Positions 29,748-38,079 of a DNA stretch of 39,622 bases are shown one piece after another. Below the pieces are notes generated by a model. The model made no database searches, was not told the DNA's origin, and was given only the letters and a program-made list of their open reading frames with translations. The stretch covers positions 1-39,622 of the IMG/VR virus record IMGVR_UViG_3300044904_000147. One strand, given 5' to 3'. This DNA comes from a virus. Every line of letters begins with the position of its first letter. Position 1 is the stretch's first letter. The position numbers and the translations under genes were made by a program.

Positions 29748-30485
29748 CTATTTTGACCCGAGAACGAAGGTGAGCTGTGCGGAGACCGCCAGCCCATTGG
29801 GATGCGGGCCAAACCCGGGAGCATTGAACCATTCGACCCGCGGGCCAAAGCTGAACCTGCCGGTGCCGAGCGGATCGTAGTCGAAGCCGCCGCCGGCCAG
29901 CGCGCTATAATGCTGCTGCGATGGCCCCGTTGCCGGGACATTGCGAACAATTCCCAGCGCCGCATGGACGTAGGGCTGAAATGTGTTTGGGGGAATCGTG
30001 GTCTTGGCGACGTATTTGTTCAGCAGCGAATCCAGGTTGTACCGAATGCCTCCGAGATAGGCTTGCAGGTCGTTCGCCGGTGCGAGGATGTTATCGCTCT
30101 GCAAAACGAGATTCTTGGTAAGATTGAAAGTGCCAACCGCATCCACGCCGGGCACGGTCTGTCCGCCAATGCGGACCGCGATTGCCTGCGTTGAAACCGT
30201 GAAAAGCGGAATCGGTGCTGGCTCCGGGGGAGGCGTGACGGTCTGCGCCATCGCCAGGGCGGGTGCGAGCAGGAATAAGAGAAGCATTTTGGCGACGTAG
30301 GCGCTTGTGACGGGTGTGCCGTCGGGATTGTAGTAGTGACTGATGAGCCCCGTGACCGCCTGGAGCACGGTCAGGGCGCAGAGCACGATCGGCTGATACT
30401 TTGTCGGAACCATGCCGGATGCGAAGTTGAGAACCTGACAGATGGACGCGAGAACCTGTACCACGACTTGCCAAGAAAACTTCAT
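29748..30485 (-). CDS. Holin-like TM module fused to a beta-barrel-like module
   Basis: A 245-aa protein with AAGGAGA before the ATG at 30485. Residues 1-60 have holin-like helices (VVVQVLASICQVLNFASG, then QPIVLCALTVLQAVTGLI, then HYYNPDGTP). A second signal-like stretch begins at residue 67 (MLLLFLLAPALAMA), followed by Gln. Residues about 80-245 alternate strands and end GLAVSAQLTFVLGSK, like a small outer-membrane barrel. Either it is a fusion or two start sites give two products. The second start has no good Shine-Dalgarno. Confidence 0.72.
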   Translation of the reverse strand: MKFSWQVVVQVLASICQVLNFASGMVPTKYQPIVLCALTVLQAVTGLISHYYNPDGTPVTSAYVAKMLLLFLLAPALAMAQTVTPPPEPAPIPLFTVSTQAIAVRIGGQTVPGVDAVGTFNLTKNLVLQSDNILAPANDLQAYLGGIRYNLDSLLNKYVAKTTIPPNTFQPYVHAALGIVRNVPATGPSQQHYSALAGGGFDYDPLGTGRFSFGPRVEWFNAPGFGPHPNGLAVSAQLTFVLGSK

Positions 30486-30500
30486 TATTTATGTCTCCTT

Positions 30501-31001
30501 TTAGTTTGAGAATCCATACGTCTGATCGACCCAGTCCCAGACGGCCTGAATGCCGCCGTCCGTCAAAATCTGCAGCAGGTTGTCGTCGGGGTTCGCTGGC
30601 AACTCCTGCAGGTAAAGGTGCGGCGCGTCGGGGAATGTGCGCCACTCCGCGCCTTCCGCAAGGCCGCAAGTCAGCGCCTGCGCGAGAAAAGTTTTCCACC
30701 GTGCATCGCCAGTGAACCAGTCAGGCTGCCAGAGTATCGGGCCAGGCAGGTCCGGCACGCAATCCACGGCGAGCCCATAGTTGTGCATGGAGGCCCCGGG
30801 CTTCGCGTTCGTGACGATGGGCCCGGGCGCCGTGCGGCCTCTCGCATAGAGCGCCGCCTGCTCCGGCCAGGTGCGGAGCGCTTGGGTAACGCGCAGGTGG
30901 ATGGCGGGCGTTTGGGCGGTCAGGAGTTGATCGAGCTGCAAGATGCGGCGGCGCAGTTCCGGGTGAACGGTCTGCAGCCGCGCGAGGCTAATTGCGTCCA
31001 T
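30501..31001 (-). CDS. Endolysin, M15-type peptidase
   Basis: A 166-aa peptidoglycan hydrolase. Zinc ligands His73 and Asp80 lie in SMHNYGLAVD and His128 in DAPHLYL, the M15/VanY and L-alanyl-D-glutamate endopeptidase pattern. The N-terminal half holds a helical RTWPEQAALYARGR motif common to Ply500-like enzymes. It lacks a signal peptide, so a holin is needed for export. The ATG at 31001 lies in the end of the coiled-coil membrane gene. The true substrate bond is inferred from the family. Confidence 0.88.
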   Translation of the reverse strand: MDAISLARLQTVHPELRRRILQLDQLLTAQTPAIHLRVTQALRTWPEQAALYARGRTAPGPIVTNAKPGASMHNYGLAVDCVPDLPGPILWQPDWFTGDARWKTFLAQALTCGLAEGAEWRTFPDAPHLYLQELPANPDDNLLQILTDGGIQAVWDWVDQTYGFSN

Positions 31002-31356
31002 CAATCTTTTCGATTTTGGCGCCCCTGCGAAGCGCCAGGCCCAGGATTTCCTTGGTGATGATCAGCAGGACCATGCCGATGAACATCCACAGAAGCTGCT
31101 CGTGTTTCTGCACCGTCACCTCGAGCACGGTCAGCCGATTCGTGATGATAATGTAGTCCGCCTCTTGTTTCTCCGCATGGACATCGTGCCAGAGTTCCAA
31201 TTTGGCGAGATTGTCCTCGATCTGTTTCAGCCTCTGGCCGTTGACGGCGATTTCGCTTTGATCGGAGTTCATCTGCGATTGCTGCGCATAGAGAAAAACA
31301 ACCGGCACCAAACAGAATAGAAGTATGGCAGCAAGATAATGTGGACGCTTGATCAC
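30988..31356 (-). CDS. Membrane/coiled-coil lysis protein (122 aa)
   Basis: An N-terminal signal-like or TM segment (ILLFCLVPVVFLYA) is followed by a helical coiled-coil-like stretch (about 35-85) and a second TM (LLWMFIGMVLLIITKEIL, about 88-106). Two TMs with a coiled coil between them resembles spanin- or holin-related proteins upstream of the endolysin. The stop overlaps the endolysin start. Exact class uncertain. Confidence 0.72.
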   Translation of the reverse strand: MIKRPHYLAAILLFCLVPVVFLYAQQSQMNSDQSEIAVNGQRLKQIEDNLAKLELWHDVHAEKQEADYIIITNRLTVLEVTVQKHEQLLWMFIGMVLLIITKEILGLALRRGAKIEKIDGRN

Positions 31357-31362
31357 CGTTTC

Positions 31363-31737
31363 TTATCCTCCGCAGGGTAACTGGTCCGTGGTAACGTGCG
31401 ATTCGCTCAGCGCCACGTTGGCGTGCTTGGGGCAGATGAACGTGTCCGTCACGATGAGGCTTTCAGCCATGGCAACCGGCACGCCGCGGCGCACCGCCAA
31501 AACATCGGCTCCTGGCTCGCTTTCCGTGATTGCCTCCGAGGTTTCGATCGCGGAGCGCGCGGCGGAGACTTTATCCGCTGTCGCGGCCGATTCGGAAATG
31601 GCGTTGGAGGGATTGCGATGCACGGTAACGCAGCCCACCTGATCCTGCGGAGAACTGGCTTCTGTCAGCGCGACAGTCAGCGTCTGTGGGCAGCCCGCCA
31701 GAAAGAGCACGATCAAAAGCGGAAAGGTGAATTTCAT
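31363..31737 (-). CDS. Lipoprotein carrying ESxxxxD repeats
   Basis: A 124-aa lipoprotein. The lipobox LFLAGC puts Cys16 at the lipidated position. About five repeats follow, of the type AISESAATADKV, AITESEPGADVL, AMAESLIVTDTF, ALSESHVTTDQL, and match the repeats of the 784-aa protein. ATG at 31737 overlaps the previous stop (ATGA). It should sit at the outer or inner membrane of the host; role unknown. Confidence 0.82.
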   Translation of the reverse strand: MKFTFPLLIVLFLAGCPQTLTVALTEASSPQDQVGCVTVHRNPSNAISESAATADKVSAARSAIETSEAITESEPGADVLAVRRGVPVAMAESLIVTDTFICPKHANVALSESHVTTDQLPCGG

Positions 31738-33695
31738 GGTTTACACGCCCTCGCCGCGTGGCTCGTCCCAATCGTCGCGGTGGTGGTCAGGTTTTCATTG
31801 CAATGTGCCGGCCCGAGCTCGGTGAGCGATGCGCTAGTGGTCAACGATTCGGCCAAAGTGGCCGTCCAGGCTTGCGACCCGCTGCTCGCGGGATAACAGG
31901 TCGCCTCGTTGAACGTGGTGACGTTGGTCGTCCCGTTCGACGTGACGCTGTTGAAGCAGTCCATCGCGGGGATGCTGTTCGCGTAGCCGCCTACGCCCGC
32001 GATGTTCCCCCCTGTGACATCGGGGCCAATGGGAGGCCACGGCTGAGAACCCCACCAACTAGGCTTGCTGGTGAAAAAAAATGAAACGGGCAAAGAGTGC
32101 GCGCCAGAGTTCCATTGGAATGTCGCGGAAATGGGCAGATACACCCCGTCAATGAATGTCGTAGGATAAACCGTGTTGGGTGAAATCGTGGCATCATCTG
32201 AGCCGTTATATCCGATGCGGAGATACACGTTGTTCCCGAAACCGGACGCCGGGGAAACTCGGGAGTCTACATACGGGATCGAATTGCCGTGCGTGCTCCC
32301 GAGGATGTCGCCAACCACGTTGTAGTAATCGTTGTAGTCGTTGATGTCTATGCCGAAGTCATTGCCAATACCGTCTTCCCAGGCGGCACTCCCTGGCACA
32401 AGCGCCCCGCGAGCATCCAGCGGTGGAAGACGCTTGCTAACACCGGAGACGTAGTTTCGGAACAGCGTCATGTGGCTGCTCGATCCCCAGTAATCGTCCC
32501 ACAGCATCAAGCTCACGACGTTGCCTTCATAAAGCTGCATCATCGGATGCACGCCGTGCGTGTCCATCGAGGGCTCTTGCCACAGGTTCGCGGTGTTGTA
32601 GTTGTCCATTGCGTAATTGTACGCGATCACGTTCCCCGAGGGTCCACGCTCGCTCATCACGCTGGCGTGCTGCCGCCAGAAGATGTTGTTGACGATGAGG
32701 CTCGCGCTGGTCTTGTAAGCTAGATTGAGTTGCTGGTCGTTGGAGCCAGGACCGTGCTGGAAGGCATCGTGGAAGAAACTGTTGCGGACCTCGCAATGGA
32801 GTGAATACTGCAAGAACATGTGCGCGTTGTCGGCAAAATCGCTCTCCACGCCCTTGACCCAACTGGCGTAGGCCCCGATCATGTTTATCGTCGCAACATT
32901 GCCATTAGAATGGGTATTGTTCTGAGAAATTTTCAGGTCCTCGAAGCCCGAATTGGTCGCCACTGTGGACGTGAAACGGAAGATGTAGGAAGGGTTCGCG
33001 TAGGCGATATAGAGGGGCGGCTCGATGGTCAGCGTCGTTCCAGCCACGTTCGTCACACGCACTACTTCACCGGAGTTGTGGTCATTCGCGGTTTCACTGT
33101 TGCAGAAGTTGCAGTTCCCTCCGTGCCCAACCTGTGTCATGTAACTCAGGTCAGGTTGGGTAATCATCATCAAAGTCCCAACGCTGATGCCCGAGGCGCT
33201 GGCGACGGTGATGGTGTTCGCATACTGCGCGCCACCCGTGAAGGTCGTTGAGTTGCCAGACGCGAAAGGATAGCTCACTCCAGACAGTCCGTTTGCAAAA
33301 GAGATAGGCGTAGAGCTAGTGCCCATATTGTTCAATTGTGTCTGGTTCGCGCCCATTCCGCGCAAAACGCAGTTATTTGGAATAAGCAGGCCGGTGTTGA
33401 TGAGAAACACGCCTGCGCCGAGCAAGACATAGTGATTCGTCCCGCAGGCGTTCAAGGCGGTCTGAATACCAGAGGTTGCATCGGAAACGCCGTTGCCGTA
33501 GGTAGCGGCGAGAATGGTCGAGCCAGATTGCGTCCAACTCCCGCTGGGGATGCCTCCAGGCACGCCAGCAGCAACCCAATTCGTCGTGGTCCCCGCCCAA
33601 TCCACCGCCGTGCCTGCAGGCACATAACCTGACCAGAGTTGAGCGTGGGCGGCAATTGGAAACAAGAGCAGTGCGAGTGCAAGTAGTTTCCTCAT
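31734..33695 (-). CDS. Exported right-handed beta-helix protein (pectate-lyase-like), repeat tail
   Basis: A 653-aa protein. The N-terminus MRKLLALALLLFPIAAHA is a Sec signal peptide, cleaved before Gln. Then comes DATSGIQTALNACGTNHYV and short repeated Asn/Gly strands (NYAMDNYNTANL, FRNYVSGVS), typical of the right-handed beta-helix found in pectate lyases and tailspikes. The last about 40 residues change to LAESLTTSASLTELG and NENLTTTATIG, the ESLxxS repeat also used in the 784-aa protein. It may be a secreted polysaccharide depolymerase; catalytic residues cannot be named. The stop overlaps the lipoprotein start. Confidence 0.85.
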   Translation of the reverse strand: MRKLLALALLLFPIAAHAQLWSGYVPAGTAVDWAGTTTNWVAAGVPGGIPSGSWTQSGSTILAATYGNGVSDATSGIQTALNACGTNHYVLLGAGVFLINTGLLIPNNCVLRGMGANQTQLNNMGTSSTPISFANGLSGVSYPFASGNSTTFTGGAQYANTITVASASGISVGTLMMITQPDLSYMTQVGHGGNCNFCNSETANDHNSGEVVRVTNVAGTTLTIEPPLYIAYANPSYIFRFTSTVATNSGFEDLKISQNNTHSNGNVATINMIGAYASWVKGVESDFADNAHMFLQYSLHCEVRNSFFHDAFQHGPGSNDQQLNLAYKTSASLIVNNIFWRQHASVMSERGPSGNVIAYNYAMDNYNTANLWQEPSMDTHGVHPMMQLYEGNVVSLMLWDDYWGSSSHMTLFRNYVSGVSKRLPPLDARGALVPGSAAWEDGIGNDFGIDINDYNDYYNVVGDILGSTHGNSIPYVDSRVSPASGFGNNVYLRIGYNGSDDATISPNTVYPTTFIDGVYLPISATFQWNSGAHSLPVSFFFTSKPSWWGSQPWPPIGPDVTGGNIAGVGGYANSIPAMDCFNSVTSNGTTNVTTFNEATCYPASSGSQAWTATLAESLTTSASLTELGPAHCNENLTTTATIGTSHAARACKP

Positions 33696-34396
33696 GGATG
33701 AATCGCCACTCCTATCATGGAGTATGGGTCACTGGTCACGCTGTCTGTCCCTGTGGGCGTGATTGACCCGGAAGCCGTCTGACGGAAATATTCCGCGCGA
33801 CCTTCGTTGTCGCCGTCCGGGGAAACCCACGCTATGTTGGTTCCGGCAGCGTTCGTTCCGTTGTCCGTAAGGCTATAAGCCACCACAAAATCTTTGAAAT
33901 TCGTGCTCAAGGCCGGCGTGGTCATGTTGTTGGGGCTGGTGCCAGAGCTACAAGCCTGAGCGCATTGCGCGAACACATCTACCGCAGAGGCCCCATTTAA
34001 TTGATACACGGTGACTGATTCCGCACCCGTGCTCGTAATCGTGTCGGTACCCGCACTCCCAAGACAACTGAAGCAGACAAAAATCTTGACGAATCCCGAA
34101 TTTGACGAGCCGTTCTGCCCGTTTCCCGAATCCACGAAAGTATTTCCCGCAGGACTGTCCGTGGGCGTGGCAACGCCCGTAGTTGTCTTGCTCACAAAGA
34201 CGACTAGCGCGTTTCCAGCGGTCACGGACGGAAGAGTTGTTGAAGTCCCTGTAGTTCCATTGTGACTGATGAGCGTAGGAGCCGCAGCGCCGCCGCCCGC
34301 CGAGGCGGGCATCCCGGGACCGGGAATCGCCGGACCCTGCGCCATCGGCAGCAGGGCGAGCGCCCAGCTCAGAATAAAAGTGGCAAGGGTTTTCAT
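33692..34396 (-). CDS. Exported beta-rich protein (234 aa)
   Basis: Signal peptide MKTLATFILSWALALLPM. A Pro/Gly/Ala linker follows, then a beta-rich domain: TTLPSVTAGNALVVFVS, then GNTFVDSGNGQNG, then SVTVYQLNGASAVDV. It resembles carbohydrate-binding or adhesin-like domains of phage and bacterial surface proteins, without a certain family. ATG at 34396 overlaps the previous stop (ATGA); longer upstream in-frame starts run through a basic region and were rejected. Confidence 0.8.
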   Translation of the reverse strand: MKTLATFILSWALALLPMAQGPAIPGPGMPASAGGGAAAPTLISHNGTTGTSTTLPSVTAGNALVVFVSKTTTGVATPTDSPAGNTFVDSGNGQNGSSNSGFVKIFVCFSCLGSAGTDTITSTGAESVTVYQLNGASAVDVFAQCAQACSSGTSPNNMTTPALSTNFKDFVVAYSLTDNGTNAAGTNIAWVSPDGDNEGRAEYFRQTASGSITPTGTDSVTSDPYSMIGVAIHP

Positions 34397-35055
34397 CGCG
34401 CCACTCTCCAATTCAGCGTTACCGCGCCGGGCGTAATCGAGGCGCTGGTGTTGTTGCAGACAAGGAAATTGACATTGCCAGCCGTGGGATAGGCGATGAT
34501 CGTCAGCATTCCTGTGGTCAAGGGCACATAGCCGGTCACCGCCTGAGGATCGGCGTTGAAGGAAACGACGATGGCATCCGTGGCCAGTACGCCCGTCGCG
34601 GTAGCCGTCACCACGCTGGCGCAAGTGGCCGAGGAGATCGCGCTGGTGCCCATCGCCGAGGCCCCGCTGGCAATGGTCGTGGTGGCCGCACCGATAGCGA
34701 AGTAGTTGGAATTATCCGTCCAAACTTGGAACGTCGTCCCAACAGCCACCGGCATGACCAGGCTGCTCGCGGAGCCGTTCAGATTTAGGCCGTTGGGCGA
34801 AATGGTCACCGCGCCCGCGCCGATGGATTCCACCAGGACCATCCAAACGGGTGATTGCGGCGTGGCGGGAAGCGTCACGGTGCAGGCCGTCGAGCAGTTC
34901 ATCACGAACAGCTTGCCGGTATCCGCAGCCAAGGGCGAAAAACCAGCCGTTTTTACGACGGCGCCATTCGCGGGAACGACGCATTGCGGCACCGCTTGTA
35001 GGGGCAACAGCAGCGCCAGAGTTGCTGAAATCAGAAATGCTAGAGTCTTCTTCAT
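34393..35055 (-). CDS. Exported beta-rich protein (220 aa)
   Basis: Signal peptide MKKTLAFLISATLALLLPLQA with Cys and Val following. The mature part has TVTLPATPQSPVWMVL, then GVLATDAIVVSFNADP and ITPGAVTLNWRVAR near the end. The last segment, a Thr/Ala-rich beta fold with NADP and LNW, recurs in exported or tail-associated phage proteins; the exact family is uncertain. Shine-Dalgarno GAGGAAAA lies close before the ATG at 35055. Confidence 0.78.
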   Translation of the reverse strand: MKKTLAFLISATLALLLPLQAVPQCVVPANGAVVKTAGFSPLAADTGKLFVMNCSTACTVTLPATPQSPVWMVLVESIGAGAVTISPNGLNLNGSASSLVMPVAVGTTFQVWTDNSNYFAIGAATTTIASGASAMGTSAISSATCASVVTATATGVLATDAIVVSFNADPQAVTGYVPLTTGMLTIIAYPTAGNVNFLVCNNTSASITPGAVTLNWRVAR

Positions 35056-35065
35056 GGTGTTTTCC

Positions 35066-37420
35066 TCACTGAGATTCGATGATCAAAACCCTTCTGCCGC
35101 CCGTGGTGTAAATGATGCCGTCCAAATAGACCAGGCTTTCGTTGATGCTCACGACGTGCGGAGCCGTGATGGAGATAGTGCCGAACGTCGGATGGTTCTC
35201 ATACAGCGTGACGAACAGATGATGCGCGCCGCCCGTGGATAGCGAGTCGGAGACGTTCAAAGATTCCGAGAGCGCAATGCTCGGGCCGCGAGCTGCCGTG
35301 AGCATATCCGATTCGGAAGCGGTCTCCGTAACTGCCCTCGATGTTGTCCAGTTTGCCTGCAGGCTATCCGAGACCGCATGGCCGTCCATAATTCCGATAG
35401 AAACATGCGTGGGCGATTGCACGCCAAGCTGATCCTGCGTGCCCAGGGGTTCAGTAATTCCCGCGATATGCGCCGCCACCGCCGCAATGCTATCGCTTGT
35501 GGTTAGCGATTCGGCGATGTCCTTCAGCGCATCGTAGGTCACCAACAGGGATCCGGTCGCGGAGAGCGTTTCCGTGAGCGCGCCGTGCATGGCGCGCGAT
35601 TTGCCGAGACCATCCGAAACGGTAGTTGCGTCCACTAGGTTGATCGAATAACCGCTGGGCTTGGCCGCGGAGAGGACATCGGAAATGGCCAGCGTCTCGG
35701 ACAGAACCTTGCCCACGGAGCGCTTCACGCTGTCCGATTCCGTCAAGTTATCTGTCAGGGCCGATATTCCGGACCGCACCGCGCCCACCGAGTCAGCCAA
35801 GGAAAGCGCTTCGAGAATCGCTCCACAGCGCGTTACCAGCATGCTGTCGGAAGTGGCCTGCGTCTCAAGTAGGTTGGCATGGTGTTGAGGGAAATCAGAA
35901 AGCAGATCGGTGATCACCATGATTTCCGTCAGGTTGATATGATTCGGCTTTCCGGCATCCAGGCCGTCAACCGTCGTGCGGGATTCCGTGATACCAGCCA
36001 CATGGGCGGAAGAGGCCGTCAAAGCGGAACTTGCGGTCAAAGTTTCGCTCACAGCGCCAATCTTGTTTCCGGCGATATTCGCCGCTACCGAATCCGGCCC
36101 AACGTGCGTTTCGATCATTCCCTCCGCCGCACAGTGGGCTGAAGCCACCGACGAACTTGTTCCGTTGGTTTCCGTCAGATTTCCTACCCTGCTGCTGGTG
36201 GTGGAATTAGAAACCGAATCGGAACCGACGTGCGTTTCCGTCAAGCCCGCCGCAGCACAATGGGAAGCGGCCACCGATGGCGTCGTGGTCAAAGATTCAG
36301 ACATGGAAGCGGACTGCGCGTGCGTTGTGGATGCGGAAACCGAGTCGGAGCCGGAGAGCGTTTCCGTCGCTGCGCCATGCATGGCCCTGATTCCTGCCGC
36401 CGAATCAGACGCCGAAACCGTAACGGTCATGCCGACAAAGGCCGCGCGGAGCGCGGTGATCGACGGAGTCGTAGTATTCGTTTCCGTGAGATGTCCCACT
36501 GCTGCATGAACTTCGGCCACGCTATCCGATTCGCTCAGCGTCACCGTCAGATTGCCGACCTGGCCGGAACCTTTTGAGGCCGCTACAGAATCGGAACCGA
36601 CTTGCGTTTCGATGATTCCCGCGGCGCGGCACGTTGCTGTGGCGGCAGTGCCCGTGCAACCAGGCGTCGTCTCGGAAAGGCCGGACGTTCCGCCAGCAAG
36701 GCGCCCTACGGTAACCGCCAAAGTATCGCTCGCGGGGCCCACGGATTCCGCCGTGGGTGTGCCCAGATAGGCCCAGGCGATGGTCTCATTCGTCTGGACC
36801 CAGGACGCTGGATTCGAGCCGTCTGTGGTGCCGTCGTATCCAGCCGTGGTGGTGTAGGTGGAACCGGCCATAGTTCCAGTCGGGCAGCCCGAGGTTGCGG
36901 AGCAGTTTTCCAAGAACAGTTTGATGACCAGGCGATCTCCCGCGGAGAAAGCCGTGGATGTGGGCGTGCCAGTCCAATTGTGGACCGTAGTTAGGGTGGC
37001 GGTAAGCTCCCCGGCCATGTTGGCGGTCGAGAATGTAGCGCCTTCGCTGCCACCCGAGTATTTGTAGAGACGGCAGCGAAATGCGGCATTGGCCGAGGTG
37101 GATGATTCGCCACCATATATGTTGCAGGTAACCGTGCCGGAAAGCGTGAAGCCGGTTCTGATCGGAGCGGTGATCCATGCGACGGTGGACCCTCCGCTGG
37201 TCTTGGTCATCTGAATGTCCGTGCCGCTTGCCACCGTTTTGGTCACGGCCGTGGTGCTCGAAGGGCCGAGCAACAAGTCGGCCTTCAAATAGCCGGAAAC
37301 GTCCGAAGCGGCGTCGTGCAGGCGGATCTTCGTCTGCGCGCGCAACGATGGCGCAAGCAATAGCATCGCCACCAAGACCGCGAGCGTAGCTGTACGCGCC
37401 GCTGTTCGGAGTGCATTCAC
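35066..37420 (-). CDS. Exported giant repeat protein (ESLxxSDS repeats)
   Basis: A 784-aa protein. The signal peptide MNALRTAARTATLAVLVAML with SLRA before Gln is clear. Residues 30-225 are a beta-rich domain (SGYLKADLLLGPSSTT, then VAWITAPIRTGFTLSG). Residues 225-784 hold about 27 units of 18-24 residues of form [LIV]-T-E-[ST]-L-x-x-S-D-S-[LV]; many units keep E at position 3 and D about 6 later. The units are diverged, so the array is old. Such arrays are known from large surface proteins of some archaea and environmental bacteria; a fibre-like solenoid is likely. It may form a stalk that binds cells, glycans or phage. Confidence 0.87.
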   Translation of the reverse strand: MNALRTAARTATLAVLVAMLLLAPSLRAQTKIRLHDAASDVSGYLKADLLLGPSSTTAVTKTVASGTDIQMTKTSGGSTVAWITAPIRTGFTLSGTVTCNIYGGESSTSANAAFRCRLYKYSGGSEGATFSTANMAGELTATLTTVHNWTGTPTSTAFSAGDRLVIKLFLENCSATSGCPTGTMAGSTYTTTAGYDGTTDGSNPASWVQTNETIAWAYLGTPTAESVGPASDTLAVTVGRLAGGTSGLSETTPGCTGTAATATCRAAGIIETQVGSDSVAASKGSGQVGNLTVTLSESDSVAEVHAAVGHLTETNTTTPSITALRAAFVGMTVTVSASDSAAGIRAMHGAATETLSGSDSVSASTTHAQSASMSESLTTTPSVAASHCAAAGLTETHVGSDSVSNSTTSSRVGNLTETNGTSSSVASAHCAAEGMIETHVGPDSVAANIAGNKIGAVSETLTASSALTASSAHVAGITESRTTVDGLDAGKPNHINLTEIMVITDLLSDFPQHHANLLETQATSDSMLVTRCGAILEALSLADSVGAVRSGISALTDNLTESDSVKRSVGKVLSETLAISDVLSAAKPSGYSINLVDATTVSDGLGKSRAMHGALTETLSATGSLLVTYDALKDIAESLTTSDSIAAVAAHIAGITEPLGTQDQLGVQSPTHVSIGIMDGHAVSDSLQANWTTSRAVTETASESDMLTAARGPSIALSESLNVSDSLSTGGAHHLFVTLYENHPTFGTISITAPHVVSINESLVYLDGIIYTTGGRRVLIIESQ
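35069..36748 (-). repeat. Tandem ESLxxSDS protein repeat array
   Basis: About 27 diverged units of roughly 60-70 bp each, in frame, make up most of the 784-aa protein. Typical units begin LTETLSGSDSVSA, ALSESLNVSDSLS or IAESLTTSDSIAA. The same unit is found about five times in the lipoprotein (31363-31737) and twice at the end of the beta-helix protein (31734-33695). Confidence 0.85.
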
Positions 37421-37448
37421 GCAATTGGACCTCTACTGCGTTGGGAGA

Positions 37449-38063
37449 TTAGTAGTTGATGGTCCAGGTCACAGTGAGGGTGTCGCCGTTGTTGACGGTG
37501 ACTTGCGTGTAGGTGTTCTCAAAGCACAGCGTTCCGGTAGAGCCAGCGTTCAGCAGCCCGGCTTTCTGGCTCGCTTGCGTTCCGGTGGCGCTGAAGACCT
37601 TCTGCACGGTGAACGAAGCCGTGCCACCGGTATGGGCGTAAGTGCCCTGGGCGCGGCTGAGCCCCGCCGTGGCGATTTCAGACGCAACCACCGTATCGCC
37701 CGCAGCCGGCGCGCCGGCATCGTTCGACAATGCGATGTAGTTGCAGGTCGCCGGAGGAGCGGAGGTATTGCCCATCACGGAGGATTGCCAATCACCGCCC
37801 GCCGTGGTGCGCAGGTTGTGTTCCTTGTGGGTATAGAACACCGTCGAGGGATCGAGAGCGCAGGAAACCGCATCGCCAAACCTCTGGCAATGCCGCGCCA
37901 CGATTTCGACGATGTTGACGCCAGGAATGTGCTCATCGATGGAGGCAGGACGCCCAGCAACCACGCTGGTATTCGCCTTCGTGACGAGGTGCTCGGCTTG
38001 CGGTGACCACCCCAGGAACGACAATAGGGTGGCGAGTACAACTACTGCAGATCGAAAGAACAT
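37449..38063 (-). CDS. Exported beta-rich protein (204 aa)
   Basis: Signal peptide MFFRSAVVVLATLLSFLGW followed by SPQAEH. The N-terminal third is unusual (VNIVEIVARHCQRFGDAV, then STVFYTHKEHNL). The last two thirds have NYIALSNDAGAPAAGDTVV, then TYAHTGGTASFTVQKVFSA and TVTWTINY, which resembles an immunoglobulin-like or decoration domain seen in phage virion proteins. Such a fold can attach to capsids or tails, yet here it carries an export signal. Confidence 0.78.
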   Translation of the reverse strand: MFFRSAVVVLATLLSFLGWSPQAEHLVTKANTSVVAGRPASIDEHIPGVNIVEIVARHCQRFGDAVSCALDPSTVFYTHKEHNLRTTAGGDWQSSVMGNTSAPPATCNYIALSNDAGAPAAGDTVVASEIATAGLSRAQGTYAHTGGTASFTVQKVFSATGTQASQKAGLLNAGSTGTLCFENTYTQVTVNNGDTLTVTWTINY

Positions 38064-38079
38064 GCTGTGATTCTCCTTT

